Both the position numbers and the translations under genes were made by a program. Under the pieces are notes generated by a model. That model was not told the DNA's origin. It was given only the letters and a program-made list of their open reading frames with translations, and did no database searches. DNA of 64,000 bases, from NCBI GenBank assembly GCA_902799185.1, contig CADBZO010000009.1, positions 8,552 through 72,551 on the forward strand. Direction: 5' to 3'. Shown here piece after piece: positions 34,859 through 42,770 of this stretch (positions within the stretch are counted from its first letter, which is position 1; each line of letters begins with the position of its first letter). Origin of the DNA: an uncultured Bacteroidales bacterium (GTDB lineage: Bacteria > Bacteroidota > Bacteroidia > Bacteroidales > Paludibacteraceae).

Positions 34859-35884
34859 ATGAAAGCATTAGTAAAAAAATATGCAGAGCCGGGCATCTGG
34901 ATGGAAGATGTGCCGATGCCGGAAGTGGGGGTCAACGACGTACTGATTAAGGTTATCAAAGCCGCTATCTGCGGTACTGACCTGCACATGTACAAATGGG
35001 ACGCATGGTCGCAGAGCCACTGCAAACCGCCCTATACGATGGGCCATGAGTTTGTGGGTATCGTAGCCGAAGTGGGTGCCGGTGTGCGGAACTTCCAGGT
35101 CGGCGAACGCGTCACGGCGGAAGGGCACATCGTCTGCGGTCACTGCCGCAACTGCCGCAGAGGCATGGGACACGTCTGCGAGAACACCATCTCTGTCGGT
35201 ATCATGGGCAAGGACGGTTGTTTCGCGGAGTATGTCACTATTCCCGAGAGCAATGTAGTCAAGCTCCGTCCCGAGATACCCGATGACTTCGCCGCCATTA
35301 TGGACCCCTTCGGTAACGCCACCCATACAGCACTGGCTTTCCCGCTTCTGGGCGAAGATGTGCTGATTACCGGCGCAGGACTCATCGGTACGATGGCGGC
35401 AGGTATCTGCCGTTACGCCGGCGCGAAGAACATCGTCGTCACGGACATCAACCCGCTCCGGCTGGAGATTGCCAAGAAGATGGGTGCCACGCTCACCGTC
35501 GATGGCTCCAAAGGAGAGACGGTCGAAAGCGCGATGAAGCAACTCGGTATCCGTGGCTTCGACGTGGGACTGGAGATGAGCGGTGCACCCGCCGCCTTCA
35601 ACGAAATGATTGAGCATATGTACAAAGGTGCCAATATCGCCCAGCTCGGTATCCTGCCGTCCGACACACAGGTCAACTGGTCCGATGTCATCTTCAACGC
35701 CCTCACCATCAAAGGTATCACCGGACGCCGCATGTGGGAGACTTGGTACCAGATGGAGCAGATGCTCCTCGGAGGACTCGACCTCAGTCCTGTCATCACA
35801 CACCGGTTCAAGTTCGACGACTTCCAGAAAGGCTTCGATGTCATGGTTTCCGGCCAGTGCGGAAAGGTATTATTAGAATGGTAA
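34859..35884 (+). CDS. tdh: L-threonine 3-dehydrogenase, zinc type
   Basis: 341 aa from the ATG at 34859. Zinc alcohol dehydrogenase family: catalytic zinc site AICGTDLHMYKWD and GHEFVG, structural zinc Cys cluster (CGHCRNCRRGMGHVC), NAD fold GAGLIGTMAAG. It oxidises threonine to 2-amino-3-ketobutyrate, the substrate of Kbl. The stop overlaps the first of three possible era start codons. Confidence 0.95.
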   Translation: MKALVKKYAEPGIWMEDVPMPEVGVNDVLIKVIKAAICGTDLHMYKWDAWSQSHCKPPYTMGHEFVGIVAEVGAGVRNFQVGERVTAEGHIVCGHCRNCRRGMGHVCENTISVGIMGKDGCFAEYVTIPESNVVKLRPEIPDDFAAIMDPFGNATHTALAFPLLGEDVLITGAGLIGTMAAGICRYAGAKNIVVTDINPLRLEIAKKMGATLTVDGSKGETVESAMKQLGIRGFDVGLEMSGAPAAFNEMIEHMYKGANIAQLGILPSDTQVNWSDVIFNALTIKGITGRRMWETWYQMEQMLLGGLDLSPVITHRFKFDDFQKGFDVMVSGQCGKVLLEW

Positions 35885-35912
35885 ATGACAAAATGGTAAA
35901 TGATAAAATGGT
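35878..35912. repeat. 15-bp in-frame repeat at the era start
   Basis: ATGGTAAATGACAAA, ATGGTAAATGATAAA, then ATGGT: three in-phase ATG codons at 35878, 35893 and 35908. The first unit also contains the tdh stop (TAA 35882-35884). Confidence 0.88.
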
Positions 35913-36801
35913 ACATAAGAGCGGGTTTGTAAATATCGTTGGCAACCCCAATGTAGGCAAATCGACCCTCATGAACGCATTGGTAGGCGAGCGCCTCTCG
36001 ATTATCACATCGAAGGCGCAGACTACCCGCCACCGCATTCTCGGTATTGTCAACGGCGAGGATTTCCAGATGGTCTATTCCGACACACCGGGTGTCCTCT
36101 CCCCGAACTACCGCTTGCAGGAGAAGATGCTGGAGTTCAGCCGCTCCGCCCTCGTGGATGCCGATGTGCTCCTCTATGTGACCGAACCGCAGGACACTGT
36201 CGACCGCAATGCCGATTTTCTGGAGAAGGTAAAGCGCATGGCTGCGGCAGGTACGCGCGTGTTCCTTATTATCAATAAGATAGACCTTACTACCCAGGAG
36301 ACGCTGGAGTCCCTTGTGGCTTTCTGGCAGACTCAGCTGCCGGAGGCAACCGTCTTCCCCATTTCCGCACAGGAGCGTTTCGGCGTAGCGCAGCTCTTTG
36401 ATGCCATCAAAGAAGCCCTGCCTGTCGGACCACCGTTCTTCCCCAAAGACCAGCTGACGGACAAACCCGCACGGTTCTTTGTTGATGAGATCATCCGCGA
36501 GAAGATCCTCCTTAACTACGACAAGGAGATACCATACTCGGTAGAAGTTGAGGTGGAGTCGTTCAAGGAGGAAGAGAAAATCATCCGCATTGACGCAGTG
36601 ATCTATTGTGAGCGTGACAGCCAGAAAGGTATCCTTATCGGCAAAGCCGGTTCGGCACTCAAATGCGTAGGTTCGCAGGCACGCAAGGACATAGAAGAGT
36701 TCTTCCAGAAGCCCGTCTTCCTGCAGCTCTTCGTCAAAGTAGATAAAGACTGGCGCTCTAACACTTCCCGTCTCAAGCACTACGGCTACGACCTGACATG
36801 A
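35908..36801 (+). CDS. era: GTPase Era
   Basis: 297 aa from the ATG at 35908 (MVHKSGFVNIVG), which matches the usual Era N-terminus; starts at 35893 and 35878 would add five or ten residues (MVNDK repeats). G1 GNPNVGKST, G3 DTPG, G4 NKID and a C-terminal KH domain (GILIGKAGSALKCVG). Era binds 16S rRNA and helps assemble the small ribosomal subunit. A strong terminator follows. Confidence 0.95.
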   Translation: MVHKSGFVNIVGNPNVGKSTLMNALVGERLSIITSKAQTTRHRILGIVNGEDFQMVYSDTPGVLSPNYRLQEKMLEFSRSALVDADVLLYVTEPQDTVDRNADFLEKVKRMAAAGTRVFLIINKIDLTTQETLESLVAFWQTQLPEATVFPISAQERFGVAQLFDAIKEALPVGPPFFPKDQLTDKPARFFVDEIIREKILLNYDKEIPYSVEVEVESFKEEEKIIRIDAVIYCERDSQKGILIGKAGSALKCVGSQARKDIEEFFQKPVFLQLFVKVDKDWRSNTSRLKHYGYDLT

Positions 36802-36841
36802 TAATCAAGTATCCGCCGAACTTGACGGATTACCTTCCCTG

Positions 36842-36875
36842 AAATCCTGCCAAAACTGACAAATTGGCAGGATTT
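36842..36875 (+). terminator. Terminator after era
   Basis: 12-bp stem AAATCCTGCCAA / TTGGCAGGATTT with a 10-nt loop, followed by a short T-rich tail. Confidence 0.8.
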
Positions 36876-36908
36876 CTTGTTTGGCACACCATTTGTCATT
36901 ATTTGGGT

Positions 36909-36947
36909 GACTAGTAAACTAGAAAACTAGTAGACTAGTAAACTATA
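36909..36947. repeat. actagta-type array in the dnaK leader
   Basis: actagta, aactagaa, aactagtag, actagta, aactata: 7-9-bp units, the same family as the kbl-tdh spacer array. It ends 33 bp before the dnaK start. Confidence 0.82.
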
Positions 36948-36980
36948 AATCGAAAATTAATTAAAGAAAGGAAAAATACT

Positions 36981-38900
36981 ATGTCTAAGATTATTGGAAT
37001 TGACCTCGGTACTACCAACTCGTGTGTAGCCGTAATGGAGGGTAACGAACCTATCGTGATTGCTAACGCTGAAGGCAAGCGTACCACTCCTTCTGTTGTC
37101 GGATTTATTGACGGCGGTGAGCGTAAAGTAGGTGACCCTGCTAAACGTCAAGCCATTACCAACCCGACCAAAACTATCTATTCTATCAAGCGTTTCATGG
37201 GTGAGACCTACGATCGTCTGCAATCAGAGATTGCCCGCGTTCCGTATAAAGTAGTGAAGGGCGACAACAACACTCCGCGTGTCGATATCGACGGACGTCT
37301 CTATACGCCGCAGGAGATCTCGGCTATCATCCTTCAGAAGATGAAAAAGACCGCTGAGGACTACCTCGGACAAGAGGTAACCGAAGCTGTCATCACCGTA
37401 CCTGCTTACTTTAATGACTCGCAGCGTCAGGCTACTAAGGAAGCCGGTGAGATCGCAGGTCTGAACGTACGCCGTATCGTCAACGAGCCGACCGCAGCTG
37501 CCTTGGCTTACGGTCTGGACAAGTCCAACAAGGACATGAAGATTGTAGTCTTCGACTGCGGTGGCGGTACCCACGATGTATCCGTACTGGAGCTCGGCGA
37601 CGGTGTCTTCGAAGTAAAAGCAACCGATGGTGATACCCACCTTGGTGGTGACGATTTCGACCACCGTATTATCGACTGGCTCGTTCAGGAGTTCAAGAAC
37701 GAGAACGGCGGTGCCGACCTGAGCAAAGACCCGATGGCTATGCAGCGTCTGAAAGAGGCTGCCGAGAAAGCGAAGATTGAACTTTCTTCCTCTACCTCTA
37801 CGGAAATCAACCTGCCGTATATCATGCCGGTCAACGGTGTTCCCGCACACTTGGTTAAGACCCTGACTCGTGCTAAGTTCGAGCAGTTGATTGACGACCT
37901 CATCCAGCGTACTATCGCTCCGTGCCGCACGGCCCTCGAGCATGCCGGATTGAAGACCTCCGATATTGACGAGATTATCCTCGTAGGTGGTTCGACACGT
38001 ATCCCGGCTATCCAGGATGCCGTACAGAAATTCTTCGGCAAAGCTCCGTCCAAGGGCGTTAACCCCGACGAGGTAGTAGCAGTAGGTGCAGCTATTCAGG
38101 GTGGTGTCCTCACCGGTGATGTGAAAGACGTCCTCCTGCTCGATGTAACCCCGCTGAGCCTCGGTATCGAGACCATGGGTGGTGTCATGACCAAGATGAT
38201 TGAGGCGAACACCACCATCCCGACCAAGAAGACCGAGACCTTCACCACCGCTGTCGATAACCAGCCGTCTGTAGAGATTAAGGTGCTTCAAGGTGAGCGT
38301 CCGATGGCGGCTCAGAACAAACAGATCGGTATCTTCCACCTCGATGGTATCATGCCGGCACGTCGTGGCGAACCGCAGATTGAGGTTACCTTCGATATCG
38401 ATGCCAACGGTATCTTGAACGTCACCGCCAAGGATAAAGCTACCGGCAAGGAGCAGAAGATCCGTATTGAGGCTTCCTCCGGTCTGTCTGACGAAGAGAT
38501 CAAGCGGATGAAAGCTGAGGCAGAGGCGAACGCCGAGGCTGATAAGAAAGCCAAAGAGCAAGCCGACAAGCTCAACAAAGCAGACGCTACGATCTTCCAG
38601 ACCGAGAAGCAACTCGCTGAACTCGGCGACAAGATCCCTGCTGACAAGAAGGCTCCGATTGAGGAAGCCCTCAAGAAACTCAAAGAGGCGTATGAGAAAC
38701 GTGACGCAGACGCTTGCGAAGCAGCGAACAACGAACTCATGACCGCTTTCCAGGCTGCTTCCGCAGAGATGTACGCCGCACAGCAGCAGGCACAACAGGG
38801 CGGAGCCCAAACAACCTCAAACAACGCCGGAGGCGCAAACGACACCAACAATGATGGCCACCCGACCGCCGAAGACGTTGACTTCGAAGAAGTAAAATAA
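36981..38900 (+). CDS. dnaK: Chaperone protein DnaK (Hsp70)
   Basis: 639 aa, full length. Phosphate-1 [14 protein letters not shown], the ATPase, linker ([11 protein letters not shown]) and substrate-binding domain, and a Gln/Asn/Gly-rich tail ending in DVDFEEVK. It holds and refolds unfolded proteins with DnaJ and GrpE, which are not nearby. The phosphate-2 loop reads DCGGGTHD, where many DnaK proteins have DLGGGTFD; the phosphorylated Thr remains. A purine-rich site (AAAGGAAAAA) lies before the start. I see no clear promoter of the usual form in the 105 bp after the era terminator. Codon use looks optimised for high expression. Confidence 0.97.
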   Translation: MSKIIGIDLGTTNSCVAVMEGNEPIVIANAEGKRTTPSVVGFIDGGERKVGDPAKRQAITNPTKTIYSIKRFMGETYDRLQSEIARVPYKVVKGDNNTPRVDIDGRLYTPQEISAIILQKMKKTAEDYLGQEVTEAVITVPAYFNDSQRQATKEAGEIAGLNVRRIVNEPTAAALAYGLDKSNKDMKIVVFDCGGGTHDVSVLELGDGVFEVKATDGDTHLGGDDFDHRIIDWLVQEFKNENGGADLSKDPMAMQRLKEAAEKAKIELSSSTSTEINLPYIMPVNGVPAHLVKTLTRAKFEQLIDDLIQRTIAPCRTALEHAGLKTSDIDEIILVGGSTRIPAIQDAVQKFFGKAPSKGVNPDEVVAVGAAIQGGVLTGDVKDVLLLDVTPLSLGIETMGGVMTKMIEANTTIPTKKTETFTTAVDNQPSVEIKVLQGERPMAAQNKQIGIFHLDGIMPARRGEPQIEVTFDIDANGILNVTAKDKATGKEQKIRIEASSGLSDEEIKRMKAEAEANAEADKKAKEQADKLNKADATIFQTEKQLAELGDKIPADKKAPIEEALKKLKEAYEKRDADACEAANNELMTAFQAASAEMYAAQQQAQQGGAQTTSNNAGGANDTNNDGHPTAEDVDFEEVK

Positions 38901-38905
38901 CATAT

Positions 38906-38940
38906 GACAAATGTCAAATATCAAATGACAAATGTCAAAT
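38906..38940. repeat. 7-bp array after dnaK (5 units)
   Basis: gacaaat, gtcaaat, atcaaat, gacaaat, gtcaaat: exactly five 7-bp units between the dnaK stop and its terminator. Confidence 0.92.
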
Positions 38941-38942
38941 AG

Positions 38943-38983
38943 AAAACTCCCCCTCTCCCTTGCCGGAGTGGGGGAGTTTTGTG
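38943..38983 (+). terminator. Terminator after dnaK
   Basis: 11-bp stem AAAACTCCCCC / GGGGGAGTTTT with an inner CTCC/GGAG pair, followed by T. Bases 38945-38980 are identical to 39874-39909. Confidence 0.85.
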
Positions 38984-39065
38984 TTCTAACTGCTACGGTA
39001 CTGCCTGCTTTTTGCCTAAAGTCTTTGCCTAAAGTGGCGTATTTTGGTAAATTTTGCACTTTTTA

Positions 39066-39097
39066 TTTGCATATATAAAGAAATTTTTGTACCTTTG
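39066..39097 (+). promoter_or_regulatory. Promoter of the structured RNA
   Basis: TTTG (39066-39069), 20 bp, TAccTTTG (39090-39097). Confidence 0.85.
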
Positions 39098-39098
39098 C

Positions 39099-39289
39099 TC
39101 AGTCTTTCTAAAAGGACTGACATGATATATTGTATTTCGCGTTTGCGATTTATTGGGCACTCTAGAATGTAGGAAGTTCGAAAAGATATACCAGTAATAA
39201 GTCAGCAAGCGTCCATTATGTGCGTGACTTATCGGTATATGGGCATTTCCTACAGCCTTAGAGTAGATAAGGAAGCGCTCATTTTTTGT
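39099..39289 (+). ncRNA. Candidate structured RNA, 6S-like
   Basis: About 190 nt from the promoter to a T-run (39282-39287). It opens with a small hairpin (TCAGTC / GACTGA, 39099-39120), then forms one long rod: 39145-39147 pairs with 39276-39278, 39159-39164 with 39259-39264, 39168-39175 with 39247-39254 (8 bp perfect), 39186-39192 with 39234-39240 and 39197-39204 with 39225-39232. The largest internal loop is 10 nt (39076 +100 to 39185) against 6 nt (39241-39246). A long interrupted rod of this size is the layout of 6S RNA, which binds RNA polymerase; that identity is inferred from shape only. It could instead be a leader of the lipoprotein gene, though that gene has its own -7 box. Confidence 0.6.
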
Positions 39290-39339
39290 TATATATACCG
39301 GAGAATGCCGAAAATCCGACAAAGAGTAGGCTCCTATAA

Positions 39340-39347
39340 TAACTTTG
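39340..39347 (+). promoter_or_regulatory. -7 promoter box of the lipoprotein gene
   Basis: TAacTTTG, 40 bp before the start codon, without a good -33 box. Confidence 0.5.
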
Positions 39348-39386
39348 AAACCGATGAGGCGATGGGGTATAACAGCCGACAAAAAA

Positions 39387-39839
39387 ATGAAAAAACTTAC
39401 TTTTCTTTTGATGGTAGTTTTATGTTCCGCTTTGTTCTGCGGTTGCGAAAAGAATGGAAGTGGCAAAAATCCGTCATTCTCTCAGGTGGAGAAATATCTT
39501 TTCGGCACTTGGCGTGCTGTACAAACAGTAGATGAAAATGGTAATAAAAAGGATGATCCTGTTGAGGTTTTGTATAAGTTCGAAAAAGGAAGTGGTTACC
39601 ACGACTACATGTGTACCGTGACCGAAGCTGGGCAAATTGTACTTAACAAAGAGAAATTTGAGATTGAGCCGATGGCTGAAAATGTGGAAGACGATGTAGT
39701 TATTTACTTTGATTATGCTTATTCTGAGCAATATCTGATTACGCAAATAAACAGCTCTGAAATGCGTTGGCAATATGTAACGCATTATGACCCCAAAACG
39801 AAAACCGAAGAGGGGTATATCTTCAAACGTGTTGAATAA
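39387..39839 (+). CDS. Low-GC lipoprotein, unknown function
   Basis: 150 aa from the ATG at 39387. Lipoprotein signal ending SALFCGC (Cys at about residue 19). The mature part (YLFGTWRAVQTVDENGNKKD..., ending EEGYIFKRVE) looks like a small beta-sandwich of the lipocalin-like type common in Bacteroidales lipoproteins. Base composition is clearly more AT-rich than neighbouring genes, and the gene lies between two identical 36-bp terminators, which suggests it came in separately. Confidence 0.7.
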   Translation: MKKLTFLLMVVLCSALFCGCEKNGSGKNPSFSQVEKYLFGTWRAVQTVDENGNKKDDPVEVLYKFEKGSGYHDYMCTVTEAGQIVLNKEKFEIEPMAENVEDDVVIYFDYAYSEQYLITQINSSEMRWQYVTHYDPKTKTEEGYIFKRVE

Positions 39840-39873
39840 TATTTAACCGGCCTGCCCCCGCATAGGCGATTCC

Positions 39874-39911
39874 AACTCCCCCTCTCCCTTGCCGGAGTGG
39901 GGGAGTTTTTT
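39874..39911. terminator. Second copy of the dnaK-type terminator
   Basis: Same AACTCCCCC / GGGGGAGTT hairpin followed by six T. It serves the lipoprotein gene and abuts the stop codon of the convergent galactanase gene. Confidence 0.85.
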
Positions 39912-40971
39912 ACTCCGGTAGGAAGCCTTTCATCGGCTGGCCGTCCCAGGTGAAGGCGCCCATGTTATACGCGCCCCAGTCATTGCGGATATAATATCCC
40001 GGCCGCCACCACCGGAAGACCTGCGGCTCCCAGTAGAACACGCCGGCACAGCTCTTTCCGGCTTGCAGACGTGCATAGAGATCGCTCATCGCCGTGCGCC
40101 ATAGTTCCGGGTCGTCGGTCGGGAATCCTGTCTCTACCAGCATTACCGGCTTGCTGAATCTCCTGTGCAAGGCTTCTACCGACTTCGCTGCATTGATGTT
40201 CGACGGCACATGCACGGAGTCCCTGTTCCAAAACTCCGGCGTGGCGTAATGCGACAGACCTATCACATCCACCTTACCGCCCGCCTCTATGTACTCACGG
40301 AACCAGCAGCAGTCGCCTTCCCAGGCCTGAAAAGCATTGTCAATGTGTATCACTACTTCTGTCTTCGGGCAAACGGCCTTGACGGCTTCGTAGCCGGCGT
40401 TGCTGAGCGTGACGTACCGGTCAAAACGGTGTCCCGGCTGGTCTTCCCATTGGATGCGGCCGGTGGGGAGTAACATGCCACTCGTCGTCTCGTTGCCCAC
40501 CTGCACCCACCGCGGCGTGATGCCTGCCGCACACAGCCTCTCCATCGACTCGCGGGTATAGCGGGAGACCTGCTCCTTTAGCGCTTGTAATGAGGTGTCC
40601 TGCCATGATGCAGGTATCCGCTGGCAACCCGGGTCGGCGAAGAAATCGCTGTAATGCAGGTCAATCATCACATCCATCCCTTGCGCCTGCGCTCTCCGGG
40701 CTTTGACAATCGCGTCTTGCAGGTCGCACCATGGTCCGTAACCCGAAGCCACGGGATCGACGAACACCCTCAGCCGGATGGCGTTCACGCCCTCCTCGCG
40801 CATGATAACAAACAGATCCGTGGTGTCGCCCGCCGCATTACGGAACGCCACGCCGTCCGCCTCCTGCTCCGTCACCCAACTCACATCAGCCCCTTTGACG
40901 GCTATCGGTTGAGCACATGGAGTCAGCGTACATACTAAGATGAATAGAATACAAAAAAATACCTTTTTCAT
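39910..40971 (-). CDS. Arabinogalactan endo-beta-1,4-galactanase (GH53)
   Basis: 353 aa from the ATG at 40969-40971. Signal peptide ending PCAQ. GH53 features: KGADVSWVTEQE at the N-terminus, NAIRLRVFVDP, DLHYSDFFADP, acid/base Glu in QVGNETTSGM and nucleophile Glu in LVETGFP. It cuts beta-1,4-galactan of pectin side chains outside the cytoplasm. No SusC/SusD or other glycanase gene lies beside it, so it is an isolated degradative enzyme in this window. Confidence 0.93.
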   Translation of the reverse strand: MKKVFFCILFILVCTLTPCAQPIAVKGADVSWVTEQEADGVAFRNAAGDTTDLFVIMREEGVNAIRLRVFVDPVASGYGPWCDLQDAIVKARRAQAQGMDVMIDLHYSDFFADPGCQRIPASWQDTSLQALKEQVSRYTRESMERLCAAGITPRWVQVGNETTSGMLLPTGRIQWEDQPGHRFDRYVTLSNAGYEAVKAVCPKTEVVIHIDNAFQAWEGDCCWFREYIEAGGKVDVIGLSHYATPEFWNRDSVHVPSNINAAKSVEALHRRFSKPVMLVETGFPTDDPELWRTAMSDLYARLQAGKSCAGVFYWEPQVFRWWRPGYYIRNDWGAYNMGAFTWDGQPMKGFLPE

Positions 40972-40993
40972 GGCTATTAGTTCAAAACTGCTG

Positions 40994-41025
40994 CAAAAAT
41001 ACACTTTTTTTTCAATATTTGCAAA
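40994..41025 (-). promoter_or_regulatory. Promoter of the galactanase gene
   Basis: TTTG (41022-41025), 20 bp, TAttTTTG (40994-41001) on the minus strand. Its -33 box is 5 bp from the -33 box of the divergent promoter. Confidence 0.82.
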
Positions 41026-41030
41026 TAAAA

Positions 41031-41062
41031 CTTGCATAATTAGAAAAAATGTTATATCTTTG
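41031..41062 (+). promoter_or_regulatory. Promoter of the acidic lipoprotein gene
   Basis: CTTG (41031-41034), 20 bp, TAtcTTTG (41055-41062). Confidence 0.82.
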
Positions 41063-41107
41063 CAGCGGTTTTGGACTAATTGTCGAAACTTTTAATACCC
41101 GCATTAT

Positions 41108-41701
41108 ATGAAAAAATGTACTTATCTGGCGTTAGCGGTCCTGAGTATGGCGCTAATCGCGTGCGGCACGAAACCCGCAGAAGGACAGGCTTCTGACCAG
41201 CAGGAGCAAGCAGTAACGGAAATGGCAGAAGAGACGGCATTCGAAGAGGCCGAGCCGGCAGAAGAGCCGGAGTTGGCAGCCGATTCTATGGCAGAAGAGA
41301 TGCCGGATTCTTTAGCCGCCGAGGGCGTGGAAGATACACCCGAGGAGGCAGCCGCCGAAGAAGCGGCTGCGGAACCGGAAGCAATAGCCGGCGAATTGGA
41401 GAAGGTAGCGATTAACGGTTCCGACGGTAATATGATCCGTTTCACCGCGGAAGCCGTGAAAGCGGACAAGGACGGTTGTGTCTTGATTGACCTGAAGATG
41501 GACAAACCGGAAGATAGTATTGTCAAGGTGGTGGTGCAGATCAATGACGAGGATGGAGCCAGAATCGGCCTATATCCCGTCCGTATAGGTCCCGGCGGCA
41601 CCCATGCGGCAGTCACCTGCTGCGCATCCCAGGGCGGTGTCTTATCGGCTATCCAACCCGGCAAGACTTATCGCTTGTCCTTTGTGCGCGTAAACTTATA
41701 A
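41108..41701 (+). CDS. Lipoprotein with Glu/Ala-rich linker, unknown function
   Basis: 197 aa. Lipoprotein signal ending MALIACG. Residues about 25-95 are an acidic low-complexity linker (Glu, Ala, Pro), followed by a compact C-terminal domain of about 100 residues ending KTYRLSFVRVNL. No family recognised; the linker suggests it spans from the membrane into the periplasm or to the surface. 41 bp before a membrane-protein gene, probably in the same operon. Confidence 0.65.
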   Translation: MKKCTYLALAVLSMALIACGTKPAEGQASDQQEQAVTEMAEETAFEEAEPAEEPELAADSMAEEMPDSLAAEGVEDTPEEAAAEEAAAEPEAIAGELEKVAINGSDGNMIRFTAEAVKADKDGCVLIDLKMDKPEDSIVKVVVQINDEDGARIGLYPVRIGPGGTHAAVTCCASQGGVLSAIQPGKTYRLSFVRVNL

Positions 41702-41702
41702 T

Positions 41703-41726
41703 AATCAACCAATCAACTAATCAACC
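41703..41726. repeat. 8-bp array (3 units)
   Basis: aatcaacc, aatcaact, aatcaacc between the lipoprotein stop and the membrane-protein gene. Confidence 0.75.
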
Positions 41727-41742
41727 CTAAAAATCATTGAGT

Positions 41743-42387
41743 ATGAAAAAGCTAAACATCATTGCGACAATCAAGGACGGTCTTGGTCTCGCGTTAGTCA
41801 ATTATCTGAGCCTCGTTCTGGCGGCGCTGTTGTATCTGGTGACTATCTGGATTCCCTATCTGAACGTCGGCACTACGATTGCCATGGCTTCGCTGCCCGC
41901 GCAGATGGCTAAGGGCAATGTGATGAACCCGCTTTTTATCTTTGACGGCAAGTACCGCAAGAACATGGGTGAGTTCTTTATCCTCTCGGCGCTTATGTGC
42001 GGCGCTGTCATGGTAGGTTTCTTCTTCGGCATCATTCCGGGAATCGTTATTTCCGTAGCATGGTCGTTTGCGACTGTCCTCTTCGTGGACAAGGAAATGA
42101 ATGCCATGGATGCTTTGCATGAGTCCAACCGTCTTACTTACGGTAACAAATGGCGTATCTTCGGCGCGGAGCTGCTGGTGGTATTGTGCTTGGAGGTAGC
42201 TGTAGCGCTTGTTCAGGCTATCTTCGGTATCGGAGAGATCTCCTGGCTGGAGGCTATCGGCAACTTCCTGGTAGTGGTGCTGGTTGTGTTCGCCGTTCCG
42301 GCTATCATGGGCGTAGAGGCATCTATCTACAAACAGCTCACCTCCGGCGAGTTTGTCGGCGAGCCTGCCCCTGCTCCTGCTGAGTAA
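41743..42387 (+). CDS. Integral membrane protein, unknown function
   Basis: 214 aa from the ATG at 41743. Five or six hydrophobic helices, with ESNRLTYGNKWRIFGAELL between helices, resembling the membrane domain (about 200 residues) of glycerophosphodiester phosphodiesterase-linked and DUF975-type proteins. The C-terminal tail is Pro/Ala-rich. Likely inner membrane; no catalytic motif seen. Confidence 0.65.
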   Translation: MKKLNIIATIKDGLGLALVNYLSLVLAALLYLVTIWIPYLNVGTTIAMASLPAQMAKGNVMNPLFIFDGKYRKNMGEFFILSALMCGAVMVGFFFGIIPGIVISVAWSFATVLFVDKEMNAMDALHESNRLTYGNKWRIFGAELLVVLCLEVAVALVQAIFGIGEISWLEAIGNFLVVVLVVFAVPAIMGVEASIYKQLTSGEFVGEPAPAPAE

Positions 42388-42423
42388 CAGCATCTTCTGA
42401 CCGCTCCGCTTTTTAGAATCGAC

Positions 42424-42462
42424 AAGGGGGTGTGTCAAAACGATTGGCACACCCCCTTTTTA
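42424..42462 (+). terminator. Terminator after the membrane-protein gene
   Basis: 11-bp stem AAGGGGGTGTG / CACACCCCCTT (42424-42434, 42448-42458) followed by T. Confidence 0.85.
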
Positions 42463-42527
42463 TAACGCCCGAATCTTAATAATCGGCAACTTTTTGGAGT
42501 GGAGCGTGCAGGTTTTTTACAGCATTT

Positions 42528-42571
42528 GACTCCGATAAGACTCCGATAAAACTCTGATAAGACTCCGATAA
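42528..42571. repeat. 11-bp tandem repeat (4 units)
   Basis: gactccgataa, gactccgataa, aactctgataa, gactccgataa. Same 11-bp period as the array at 24784-24838 but a different unit. Confidence 0.88.
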
Positions 42572-42701
42572 GCTATCTTATCATGTCAATCTTAATAATA
42601 GTACATTTTACATTTGACCACATCATTGTACAAAAAGTAATCCGTACTTTCTCCCGGGAAGGGAGCCTAAACCCGATAAATTGAAGAAAATGACCCTTCC
42701 T

Positions 42702-42733
42702 CTTGCATATGTCAAAAAAAAGCAGTACCTTTG
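42702..42733 (+). promoter_or_regulatory. Promoter of the M16 peptidase gene
   Basis: CTTG (42702-42705), 20 bp, TAccTTTG (42726-42733). Confidence 0.85.
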
Positions 42734-42770
42734 CAGCAAAGTTGCAAAGTTTAAGCATTACAGGCAGCAT

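Larger units (their letters stand above)
38984..39386. other. Gene-free region with a structured RNA
   Basis: Holds a promoter, a candidate RNA of about 190 nt and the -7 box of the next lipoprotein gene. No protein gene is supported. Confidence 0.7.
42388..42770. other. Intergenic region before the M16 peptidase gene
   Basis: 383 bp: a terminator (42424-42462), 11-bp repeats (42528-42571), an AT-rich stretch with a small GC hairpin (CTCCC-gggaa-GGGAG near 42650), and the M16 promoter. No gene seen. Confidence 0.75.

Noticed and set aside
36876..36980. Promoter for dnaK
   Set aside because: TTTG sequences occur, but none has TAnnTTTG at the right distance. Either another sigma factor is used or the promoter is degenerate, so no site is claimed.
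39910..42387. Polysaccharide utilisation locus around the GH53 galactanase
   Set aside because: No SusC, SusD, other glycosidase or glycan regulator is adjacent; the neighbouring lipoprotein and membrane protein show no glycan-binding features.
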